From: Longispora albida DSM 44784
GTDB lineage: Bacteria > Actinomycetota > Actinomycetes > Mycobacteriales > Micromonosporaceae
Assembly (NCBI RefSeq): GCF_000379825.1
Contig: NZ_KB903838.1
Span: 125,046-189,045 of the forward strand
Direction of reading: 5' to 3'
DNA: 64,000 nt
The notes beneath the pieces were generated by a model. It worked only from the letters and a program-made list of their open reading frames with translations. It was not told where the DNA came from and ran no database searches. A program made the position numbers and the translations under genes. Each line of letters starts with the position of its first letter. The first letter of the stretch is position 1. Below are positions 56,294 to 64,000 of this stretch, one piece after another.

Positions 56294-57472
56294 TTACTCG
56301 AAGACGACCTCGGGGTGGGTCGGCGACGGGCCGTCGAGCAGTGGTTCGCGGCAGCCGAGCAGGTGCTGCCGGAAGAAGGCACCGAGGTATGCCCGCTGGG
56401 CGGCCAGGGCCCTGGCCGGATCGATCGTCCCGATGAACTCCGCCGCCGGCATGGTCATCCGGCCGGCGAAGGCCGGGATCATCGCCTGGAGGTCGGTGAA
56501 GGTGTAGTGCTGGGCCCCTGTGAACGTCAGTTCGCGTACCCAGCCCCGCTGGTTTTCCCTGAACGTCCGCCACGACGGGTCCCTGCCCTCGGGGTAGTCC
56601 GCGCCCACGAGCAGGAACGGCCGGTCCAGGCCCGCCTCCACGACCGGGCCGAACAGGCTGCCGTCGAGGTCGGCACCCGCGTCGATCCGCCGGTCGGCGT
56701 GCATCGCCGCCGCGGTGGTCGCCCCGCCGAAGGAGTGGCCGAACATCGCCACCGAGGACAGGTCCAGGCTGCCGCGCAGCCCGGCGGGCAGGCGGCGGTT
56801 CCCGGCGTCGGGATTGCGGCCCTTGTCCAGCTCGGCGAGCCTGTCCAGGACGAACCGGGTATCGGCGACCCGGGCGGCGAGCGCCGTGTCCATCTCGCCC
56901 GGCCCGCCGGTCGTGCGGCCCTTCTCGACCCGCCCGCCGGGGAACTCCACCTGCGGGGCCTCGTAGGTGTGGTCCATCGTCACGACGATGTAGCCCCGGC
57001 TCGCCAGTTCCTCGGCGAGCACCGTGCCGAAGGTCCGTGGCACGCCGAAGCCGGGGGAGTAGAGGACGACCGGGTACCCGCCAGCGGCCCGGTCGGCGGG
57101 CGCCCCGGCCAGGGAGTGGGTGCGGGTGCCGGCCCAGTCGACGGCTCCGGGCGGTACGGCGCCGATGGTCGCGTCGAAGTCGGCGGCGGCCAGCGGGCGC
57201 AGTTGCGGGGCGACCGGGTGGTGCCCGGCGTCGCGGGCCGGGTAGAAGACGCTGGCCATCAGCTCGCGGTACGGCTGGCCGGGCAGCCAGGGGTCCGGCC
57301 GCGACCGGTCGACGAGGTGCAGCTCGGTCACCCCGGTCCGGTGGGTGCCCGTGGGGCTGGGCAGGCTGACCCGGACCGGGGCCGGCCCGGCGGCGAGGGC
57401 TGGCGCGGCGGCCGGGAGCACGGCGACGGTACCGAGCGTCGCGGCCGCCGCCAGCATCGAGATTTTTCGCAT
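56294..57472 (-). CDS. Secreted PAF-acetylhydrolase-like alpha/beta hydrolase
   Basis: The 392-residue protein has a signal peptide (MRKISMLAAAATLGTVAVLP, cleavage after ALAA near residue 28). The alpha/beta-hydrolase core includes YPVVLYSPGFGVPRTFG, a DHTYEAPQVEFPGG strand-loop, the nucleophile elbow MFGHSFGGATTAAAM and an acid/histidine pair in the C-terminal part (GADLDGSLFGP, GAQHYTFTDL). This matches the platelet-activating factor acetylhydrolase-like lipases and PET-hydrolase relatives of actinomycetes. It acts outside the cell on ester substrates. Confidence 0.9.
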   Translation of the reverse strand: MRKISMLAAAATLGTVAVLPAAAPALAAGPAPVRVSLPSPTGTHRTGVTELHLVDRSRPDPWLPGQPYRELMASVFYPARDAGHHPVAPQLRPLAAADFDATIGAVPPGAVDWAGTRTHSLAGAPADRAAGGYPVVLYSPGFGVPRTFGTVLAEELASRGYIVVTMDHTYEAPQVEFPGGRVEKGRTTGGPGEMDTALAARVADTRFVLDRLAELDKGRNPDAGNRRLPAGLRGSLDLSSVAMFGHSFGGATTAAAMHADRRIDAGADLDGSLFGPVVEAGLDRPFLLVGADYPEGRDPSWRTFRENQRGWVRELTFTGAQHYTFTDLQAMIPAFAGRMTMPAAEFIGTIDPARALAAQRAYLGAFFRQHLLGCREPLLDGPSPTHPEVVFE

Positions 57473-57636
57473 GCCTCCAGTACACAGAGGACGGTGGCGG
57501 GTGGCATCCGACCACGGTCGGGTCTCCGGGAGCCCCGGTCTGGCCCTCAGGTGGCGTACCGGCTCAGGGTTCCCCCTGACCCTGGCTGCCCGGGCGGGTG
57601 TTTGACGGCCTGACCGGCGTGGGCTGGAATCGGGGC

Positions 57637-60600
57637 ATGCATTTCCACATCCTGGGCCCGGTCGAGGCGCGGCTGGCCGGGCAGCCGGTCGCCTTCGGGC
57701 GGCAGCGCGAGCGCAAGGTGCTGGCCGCGCTGCTGGTCAACGCCAACCGGACGGTGCCGGTGGCCCGGCTGGAGGCCGTGCTCTGGGGTACCGAACCGCC
57801 GGCGACCGCGCGCAGGCAGGTCAGCAACAGCGTGACGACGATCCGCCGGGCGCTGGGCGATCCGCCGATCGAGTCCGCCGGCGCCGGGTACATCATCCGG
57901 GTCAGCGCGGAGAATCTCGACGCCGCGCGGTTCGACGGCCTGGTGGACCAGGCGGCGGGGGCGAGCCCTGTGGAGGCACGGCCGCTGCTGGCTGAGGCAC
58001 TCGGCCTGTGGCGTGGCCCGGCGCTCGGCGGGCTCGGCGAGGACGGCATCCTGGCCGCCGAACGGGCCCGGCTCGACGAGCGGCGGCTGCTCGCCCTGGA
58101 ACGGCGGATCGAGGCTGACCTGGCCCTCGGCCGGCACGACGAGCTGATCGGCGAGCTGGCGGCGCTGGCCATCGAGCACCCGCTGCGCGAGCGCCTGGTG
58201 GAGCTGCACATGCTCGCCCTGTACCGGGCAGGCCGCCGCCAGGACAGCCTGGAGATCTTCCAGCAGGCCAGGGAACGGCTCGCCGAGCAGGCCGGACTCG
58301 ACCCGCGTCCCGACCTGGCGGAGCTGCACCGGTCGATCCTGCGCGGCGCGGTCAGCCTGACGCCGCCGGCGTCTCCCGTTCCGCCCGCTGCGGCTCCGGT
58401 GGTGTCGCAGCTGCCGGCGGACGTGCCGCACTTCACGGGCCGCGACGAGCAGCTCGAAGCCCTGGACGCCCTCGCGTCCGGGCCCGGGCCGATCGTGATC
58501 GCCGGGTCGGGCGGGATGGGCAAGACCACCCTCGCCGTCCGCTGGGCACACCGGGCCCGGGACCTGTTCCCCGACGGCCAGCTCTACGTGAACCTGCACG
58601 GCTACTCCACCGCGCCGCTGGTCCGCCCGGCACAGGTGCTGGCCAGGTTCCTCCGGGCGCTCGGTGTGGCGCCCCCTGAGGTGCCGGCCGAAGCCGACGA
58701 GGCGGCAGCACTGTTCCGCAGCCTGCTCACTGGCCGGCGAGTGCTCGTCGTCCTCGACAACGCCCGCACCGTCGAGCACGTCCGGCCCCTGCTGCCCTCC
58801 GGGCCCGGTTCCCTGGCGCTGATCACCAGCCGCGACCGGCTGACCGGGCTGGTCGCGCGGGACGGCGCCAGGCGCCTCGACCTGCGGGTGCTGGACAGCG
58901 CGGAGTCACTGACCCTGCTGTCCACCCTGGCCGGCGAGCACCGGGTGGCGGCAGAGCCGGCCGCGGCCGCTGAGCTGGCCGGGTACTGCGCGTTCCTGCC
59001 CCTCGCGCTGCGGGTCACCGCCGCCCGCCTCGCGGACCACACCGGGCGCCGGATCGCCGAGCACCTCGCCGAGCTGCGCGAACTCCGGCTGGCCGGCCTG
59101 GCGATCGCCGGTGACCCCGAGTCCACCGTGCGCGGGGCCATCGACCTGTCGTACCAGGAGCTCGCCCCCGACGCCCGGCGCGCGTTCCGCCTGCTGGGCC
59201 TCGTACCCGGGCCGGACTTCACCGTGCCTGCCGTCGCCGTGCTGACCGGCAGCCCGGAGAGCGAGGCCCGGGAGCTGCTCGGGCGGCTGGCCGGGGCGTG
59301 CCTGATCGACGAGCACCAGCCGGGGCGGTACACGTTCCACGACCTGCTGCGTGCCTACGCCCGCGAACGTGCGGGCGAGGACGGGGACGGGGCGGCCGGG
59401 GGACGGCTGGCCACGTGGTACCTGCTCAGCGCCGACGCGGCGCTGAGCAGGTGCTTCCCGCTCGCGACCCGCCCGGCGGCGGGCGCGGAGGCCACCGGGG
59501 TCGTCCCGGTGTCGTTCACGGGGCAGGAGGACGCGCTGGCCTGGTTCGACGCCGAGTACGCCAACCTGAGGTCGCTGCTGATGGGCACAGCTGACGACCA
59601 GCTCGCCTGCCGGCTGGCTGCGGTGCTGCGGGGGTACGTCCTGCTGCGGGGGTACACAGCCGACGCGTTCTCGGCCGCTGAGATCGGCCTGGCGGCGGCC
59701 CGGCGGGTGGGTGACGTCCGGACCGAGGCGATTCTGGAGGCCGGGCTCAGCGCCACCTGCAAGTGGCTGCTCGACCTCCCGGCGAGCGCGAGGCACCTGG
59801 AGTCGGCGATCGCCCTGGCCGAGGCCGCAGGCTGGGCTGAGGCGATGCCCGACTTCCACAACGACCTCGCGGGCATCCGCATGCAGCAGGGCGACATCGA
59901 CGGCGCGATCAGGCACTGCCAGTTCGCGCTGAGCCTGTGGCGGGAGCAGGGCGCCCGGGACAAACTAGGCAAGGCGCTGATCGGGCTGGCGATGCTCCAG
60001 GTCGCCCGGGGTCACCTGCCGGAGGCCGAGGAGCTGTACACCGAGGCCATCGCGCTGTCCAGGGAGTTCGCCGCGCGGGAGCGGGAGGCCAGCGCGACCG
60101 GCGGGCTGACGTACGCCGTGATGTTCCAGGGCAGGATCGAAGCGGCGATGGATCTCGCCCGGCAGACCTTCGAGCTTCATCGTGTACTGGGCAGCCGGCG
60201 TGGCGAGGCTCTCGCGCTGCAAGGCATCGCCGAGGCACACCTGCACGCCGGGCGCCTGGACGAGGCCGTCTCGGGCGCGGGGGAGATGCTGGCCATCGCC
60301 GAGGAGATCGGCTACCCGATAGCCGTCCTGGATGCCCTGAACCTGCTGGGCACCGTCCACCTCCGGGCCGGAGAGCCAGCGCTCGCCGCGGACCTGCACC
60401 GGCGCGCGCTGACGCTGGGCGGCGAACGGGCGTACACCTCGGGGCGCCTGGAGGCACTGATCGGCCTGGCGCGTGCGCAGGCCGCAGCGGGTGAGGCCGG
60501 ACATGCCCTCCGGCATGCCGAGCGGGCGGTGAGCCTGTCCCAGACCAGCGGCATCCGCCTCCGCGAGGGCCTGGCGCTCGTGGCACTGGGCGAGGCGCGC

Positions 60601-60729
60601 CTGGCGGCCGGCGAGGCCGGGCCAGCCCGCCAGGCCGCGCACGCCGCCGCCGAGTCGTTCCGGGCCACCAGCCAGTGGCTGTTCGAGCCGCAGGCGAGCG
60701 AGCTCCTGAACCGGATCACGGCGGGGTAG
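57637..60729 (+). CDS. SARP-family regulator with BTAD, NB-ARC and TPR domains
   Basis: I start at ATG 57637 (MHFHILGPVEARLAGQPVAF), with GGGG a few bases upstream; 1030 residues. It has the AfsR-like order: winged helix (1-95), BTAD (about 95-245), NB-ARC with P-loop GSGGMGKTTLAV (about 289-300) and Walker B VLVVLDNARTVE, and TPRs from about 620 on. It is a paralogue of the regulators at 20114 and 60937. No biosynthetic gene is adjacent, so the target is unknown. Confidence 0.92.
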   Translation: MHFHILGPVEARLAGQPVAFGRQRERKVLAALLVNANRTVPVARLEAVLWGTEPPATARRQVSNSVTTIRRALGDPPIESAGAGYIIRVSAENLDAARFDGLVDQAAGASPVEARPLLAEALGLWRGPALGGLGEDGILAAERARLDERRLLALERRIEADLALGRHDELIGELAALAIEHPLRERLVELHMLALYRAGRRQDSLEIFQQARERLAEQAGLDPRPDLAELHRSILRGAVSLTPPASPVPPAAAPVVSQLPADVPHFTGRDEQLEALDALASGPGPIVIAGSGGMGKTTLAVRWAHRARDLFPDGQLYVNLHGYSTAPLVRPAQVLARFLRALGVAPPEVPAEADEAAALFRSLLTGRRVLVVLDNARTVEHVRPLLPSGPGSLALITSRDRLTGLVARDGARRLDLRVLDSAESLTLLSTLAGEHRVAAEPAAAAELAGYCAFLPLALRVTAARLADHTGRRIAEHLAELRELRLAGLAIAGDPESTVRGAIDLSYQELAPDARRAFRLLGLVPGPDFTVPAVAVLTGSPESEARELLGRLAGACLIDEHQPGRYTFHDLLRAYARERAGEDGDGAAGGRLATWYLLSADAALSRCFPLATRPAAGAEATGVVPVSFTGQEDALAWFDAEYANLRSLLMGTADDQLACRLAAVLRGYVLLRGYTADAFSAAEIGLAAARRVGDVRTEAILEAGLSATCKWLLDLPASARHLESAIALAEAAGWAEAMPDFHNDLAGIRMQQGDIDGAIRHCQFALSLWREQGARDKLGKALIGLAMLQVARGHLPEAEELYTEAIALSREFAAREREASATGGLTYAVMFQGRIEAAMDLARQTFELHRVLGSRRGEALALQGIAEAHLHAGRLDEAVSGAGEMLAIAEEIGYPIAVLDALNLLGTVHLRAGEPALAADLHRRALTLGGERAYTSGRLEALIGLARAQAAAGEAGHALRHAERAVSLSQTSGIRLREGLALVALGEARLAAGEAGPARQAAHAAAESFRATSQWLFEPQASELLNRITAG

Positions 60730-60793
60730 CCCCAGACCGCCGGCCCCCGTGGCCGGGGTCCGTCCCCCGGACCCGTGAACATAGGCTCGCCCG

Positions 60794-60821
60794 CTGTATG
60801 AGTCCTGTATCCGCTCTGTAT
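60794..60821 (+). promoter_or_regulatory. Triple CTGTAT repeats at 11-bp spacing
   Basis: CTGTAT occurs at 60794-60799, 60805-60810 and 60816-60821, with exactly 11 bp between starts. This is the layout of SARP binding sites. It lies 116-143 bases before the third SARP gene and 65 bases after the second, so either protein may bind it. Confidence 0.68.
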
Positions 60822-60936
60822 CGGCGGCTGCGGTGCGGGTGTGACCCACGTCAACCGGATTGGTCCGCCGGGTGCGGAACGCGGTCCCGCGAAGTAGGTT
60901 CGACGCGGGTAGTGGCGCGACCGACAGGGGTGCAGA

Positions 60937-63900
60937 GTGCGGCTGCTGGTCCTGGGCCCGCTGGCCGTCAGCAACGGGGCAGGCGCCATCGAGCTCGTCT
61001 CGGAGAAGGACCGGATCTTCCTCGGCGAGCTCCACGTGCACTCCGGGCAGCCGATCGGGGCCGATCATCTCGTCGAGGCCCTGTGGCCATCGCGTACCCC
61101 CGCACAGCCGGCCAACGCCGTCCAGGTCAGGGCCTCCCGGCTCCGGGCGCAGCTCCGCGCCGTCGGTGCGGAGGGCATGCTGCACACGAAGGCCGGCGGG
61201 TACCTGCTGGCCTCCGCCGGCTCCGACGCCGGGGAGTTCACCGCCCTCCTGGCCCGGGCCCGCAGCGCCCGGGCGGCCGGCGACACCGGCGCCGCCGCCG
61301 GATACCTGCGCGACGCGCTCGGCCTGTGGCGCGGGGCGGCGTTCGCCGACGTCCCGAGCACGCCCTGCGTGGACCAGACGGCCCGGCACTTCGAGGAGCT
61401 GCGGGTGTCCGCCGTGGAGGAGCTGGCCGAGGCCGAGCTCGCCCTCGGCCACCATCACCGGCTCGCTGCCGAGCTGTCCGCCGCTGTCGAGACCCACCCC
61501 CTGCGCGAGCGCCTGTGGTCAGCCCTCATGATCGCCCTGTACCGGTCGGGCCGGCGCGCCGACGCCATCGCCGCCTACCGCCGCCTGCGCACCCTCCTCG
61601 TCGGGGAACTCGGCATCGAGCCCAGCCCCGAGCTGCGTGACCTCGAACGCCAGATCCTCACCGACGCCCCGGAACTGGGCCTCAGGCCCCCAGCACCGGA
61701 ACCGGAATCCGAACCCGGACTGACGAGCCCCGGGCCCAAGCTCCTGCCGCACGCCGTAGCCGACTTCACCGGCCGGTCGGAGGAGGTGGCGCGCCTGATC
61801 GCCCTGGCGGGGGCGGCCTCGGCGACGGTGGCGACCCTTGCGATCGACGGGATGCCCGGGATCGGCAAGACCACGATGGCTGTCCACGTCGCGCACGCTC
61901 TCGCCGGGCGGTTCCCCGACGGGCAGCTGTTCATCGACCTGCACGGCTTCACCCCGGGCCGCTCGCCGGTCGAGCCGGGAGCCGCGCTGGGTACGCTGCT
62001 GCGCGCCCTCGGCGTCTCCGACGAGCAGATCCCGGCCGACCTCGACGAGCGGTCCGCGCTGTGGCGTCACCAGCTCGCCGGGCGGCGGATGGTGATCGTG
62101 CTCGACAACGCGGCACACGCCACGCAGGTCCGGCCGCTGCTGCCCGGTACGCCGGGGTCGATGGTGCTGGTGACCAGCCGCCGGCGGCTGTCCACACTGG
62201 ACGGTGCGGCTTCCGTGTTCCTCGACGTGCTCCCGCCCGAAGACGCGCACGCGCTGTTCGCGAGCGTGGCGGGGGAGCGCGTGCACGCCGAGCCGGAGGC
62301 CACGGACGAGGTGCTGCGGCTGTGCGGGTACCTGCCGCTGGCGATCAGGATCGCCGCCGCGCGGATCAGCCGGCGCCCGCAGGTGCCCATCCGGTACCTG
62401 GCGGAGCACCTGCGGGACGAGCACCGCCGGCTGTCGGAGCTGTCGGTCGACGACCGGGCCGTGGCTGCGACGTTCAACCTATCCCACGCCGGGCTCGGTG
62501 CCGAGCAGCAGCGCTCGTTCCAGCTCCTCGGGCTGCACCCCGGCACGGACTTCGACATCGACTCGGCTGCCGCCCTCACCGGGCTGCCGGCCGGTGAGGT
62601 CGAGAACCTGCTCGACGGGCTGCTCGACGCGCACCTGATCATCCAGCGGACCGCCGGGCGGTACACCTTCCACGACCTGCTCCGCGTCTACGCCCGCGAA
62701 CTCGCCACAGCCGGAGGCCCCGGGTACCGCACGGCGCTCGCCCGGCTGCTCGACCACTACCTGTCGACCGCGATCGCGGCGGCGGACACACTGGACCTGC
62801 CGGCCCCGCCTGGCATCTACCGTGCGCCCGTCATCGCGTACCCGGCCACGGTCACCTTCCGCACCGAGGAGGAAGCCGAGGGCTGGCTGCGCGCCGAGCG
62901 GGCCAACCTGATCGCGGCCGCCGAGCACGCGGCTGCGGACGGCTGGCCACGGTTCGGCTACGACCTGGCGACCTCGCTGCGCCGGTACCTCGACACCCGT
63001 GCACACTTCGGCGACGCCATCGCGCTGTACCAGCCGGCCCTCCGCGCCACCACGGACAGCGGCGACCGGCGGGGCCAGGCCGACATCCTGCGCTGCCTCG
63101 GGCTCGCGTACTTCCGGCTGGCCAGGTACGACAAGGCGCTTGGCTGTGCGCGGCAGGCCGTCGACCTGCACCGCGACGCCGGGGACCGATCCGGGGAGGC
63201 CAGCGCCCTGGACATCGTCGGCATGATCCACGGGCAGCGCGGCGATCTCGGCCTCGCCCTCGACTACCTCCAGCGGGGCCTGGCACTCCACCGCGACGTC
63301 GGCAACCGGCTGGGCGAGGGCATCAACCTCACCAACCTCGGCGCCATCAACGACAAGATGGGCAGCTACCAGCAGGCCATCGCCTGCTACGAGGGTGCCC
63401 TCGCCGTGAGCGAGGAGATCGGCAACCGGCACATCGCGAGCAGCGCCCGCACCAACCTCGGCATCGTCTACGAGCGGCTGGGCCAGCACGACCTGGCCCT
63501 CAGCCACTACCGGCAGGCGCTCGTCATCGACCGCGAGACGGGGAACCGGCGGGCCCAGGGCGTCGTCCTGGTCTCCCTCGGCCTCGTCTACCTGCGGCTG
63601 AACCGGCACGCGGAAGCCATCGACCACTACCGCCAGGGCTACGAGCTGCAACGCGAGATCGGCCACCGCGCGTCTGAGCTGCACGCCCTGACCGGCCTCG
63701 GCGACGTCTACCAGGCACTCGGCGACTACGGCCAGGCACTCGGCCACCACCGCCAGGCCCACGCCCTCAGCCTCGAACTCGGGGACCGGACCATGCGGGC
63801 CCAGGCCCTCAACGGCATCGGTGCCGCCGTCCGCGCCTCCGGCGAACCAGCTCAGGCCCTCGCCCACCACGCCGAGGCGCTGGACCTGGCCCGGGAGAGC

Positions 63901-64000
63901 GGCGACGCCCACACCGAGGCCCAGGCACACGAGGGCCTCGGGCACGCGCACCACGCCCTCGGGTACGAGGCGGAGGCTGGCAGCCACTGGGCCCAGGCGC
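60937..64000 (+). CDS. SARP-family regulator, partial at right edge
   Basis: The gene starts at GTG 60937 (MRLLVLGPLAVSNGAGAIEL) and is open to the end of the window, so at least 1021 codons. Domains are winged helix, BTAD (about 95-235; NAVQVRASRLRAQLRAVG before it), NB-ARC with P-loop GMPGIGKTTMAV (about 306-317) and VLVTSRRRLSTL, then at least eight TPRs in the last 350 residues, each with a glycine-asparagine-arginine (GNR) turn. The regular TPR array has the tight consensus of FxSxKxG-free Tetratrico_12 repeats. It is the third SARP in this window. Confidence 0.92.
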   Translation, partial: MRLLVLGPLAVSNGAGAIELVSEKDRIFLGELHVHSGQPIGADHLVEALWPSRTPAQPANAVQVRASRLRAQLRAVGAEGMLHTKAGGYLLASAGSDAGEFTALLARARSARAAGDTGAAAGYLRDALGLWRGAAFADVPSTPCVDQTARHFEELRVSAVEELAEAELALGHHHRLAAELSAAVETHPLRERLWSALMIALYRSGRRADAIAAYRRLRTLLVGELGIEPSPELRDLERQILTDAPELGLRPPAPEPESEPGLTSPGPKLLPHAVADFTGRSEEVARLIALAGAASATVATLAIDGMPGIGKTTMAVHVAHALAGRFPDGQLFIDLHGFTPGRSPVEPGAALGTLLRALGVSDEQIPADLDERSALWRHQLAGRRMVIVLDNAAHATQVRPLLPGTPGSMVLVTSRRRLSTLDGAASVFLDVLPPEDAHALFASVAGERVHAEPEATDEVLRLCGYLPLAIRIAAARISRRPQVPIRYLAEHLRDEHRRLSELSVDDRAVAATFNLSHAGLGAEQQRSFQLLGLHPGTDFDIDSAAALTGLPAGEVENLLDGLLDAHLIIQRTAGRYTFHDLLRVYARELATAGGPGYRTALARLLDHYLSTAIAAADTLDLPAPPGIYRAPVIAYPATVTFRTEEEAEGWLRAERANLIAAAEHAAADGWPRFGYDLATSLRRYLDTRAHFGDAIALYQPALRATTDSGDRRGQADILRCLGLAYFRLARYDKALGCARQAVDLHRDAGDRSGEASALDIVGMIHGQRGDLGLALDYLQRGLALHRDVGNRLGEGINLTNLGAINDKMGSYQQAIACYEGALAVSEEIGNRHIASSARTNLGIVYERLGQHDLALSHYRQALVIDRETGNRRAQGVVLVSLGLVYLRLNRHAEAIDHYRQGYELQREIGHRASELHALTGLGDVYQALGDYGQALGHHRQAHALSLELGDRTMRAQALNGIGAAVRASGEPAQALAHHAEALDLARESGDAHTEAQAHEGLGHAHHALGYEAEAGSHWAQA

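Noticed and set aside
61838-62638. Short plus-strand frames inside the last SARP gene
   Set aside because: They are out of frame with the NB-ARC and TPR coding sequence that runs uninterrupted from 60937 to the edge.

Overview
The window is very GC-rich coding DNA with many GTG starts, start/stop overlaps of the ATGA and GTGA type, SARP-NB-ARC-TPR regulators, WXG100-type secretion substrates and an actinobacterial nitrate-assimilation operon. This points to a filamentous actinomycete. Pseudonocardiales (Amycolatopsis, Lentzea or Saccharothrix-like) is my best guess, an inference from gene content and style rather than from a marker gene. I see no rRNA, tRNA, CRISPR array, insertion sequence or replication origin.

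Layout. 1-3600: edge of a regulator, a PAP2 phosphatase and an AfsQ1/AfsQ2-like two-component system with a GerMN lipoprotein. 3643-5799: a minus-strand type VII secretion toxin cassette (YbaB-like protein, WXG100/EspC-like partner, WXG100_2 trafficking domain, EndoU nuclease, probable immunity protein) in which carrier and nuclease are separated by one in-frame TGA. 5855-10790: small enzymes, a four-EF-hand protein, RecQ and a phosphoesterase. 10955-17545: DrrAB-type ABC exporter, MFS exporter and a PAS/receiver/kinase hybrid. 17614-19062: argG with ArgR-like operators. 19154-19964: a six-cysteine peptide with a membrane-anchored thioredoxin-like protein.

20114-29381 is a compact, unusual biosynthetic cluster: a SARP regulator, a stand-alone threonine-type adenylation protein, a carrier-thioesterase didomain with a cysteine nucleophile, a HAD/isonitrile-synthase-like fusion and an ATP-grasp ligase. 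29516-33139 holds accessory enzymes and a lipoprotein. 33200-35652 carries a second copy of the Cys-peptide system, now with an S26 signal peptidase-like gene and a transmembrane HTH regulator that has a six-cysteine ectodomain.

35848-45124 is a translationally coupled assimilatory nitrate/nitrite operon (narK, nasA, FAD/[2Fe-2S] electron-transfer subunit, nirB, nirD, a 14-codon mini-ORF, HemD-winged-helix, CbiX) that imports and reduces nitrate to ammonium and supplies siroheme for NirB. 45019-57472 is mostly housekeeping and accessory: adenosine deaminase, copper-binding Csp, MocR with its divergent MFS exporter, carbonic anhydrase, acyl-CoA dehydrogenase, cyclophilin, orphan MacS-type kinase, deaminase, ArsR regulator and secreted hydrolase. 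57637-64000 carries two more large SARP regulators, the last running off the edge; it has three CTGTAT repeats at exact 11-bp spacing upstream.

The two most promising undescribed systems are the paired Cys-peptide/redoxin loci, one of which shares a promoter region with the cluster regulator, and the HAD-isonitrile-synthase-like/NRPS/ATP-grasp cluster.
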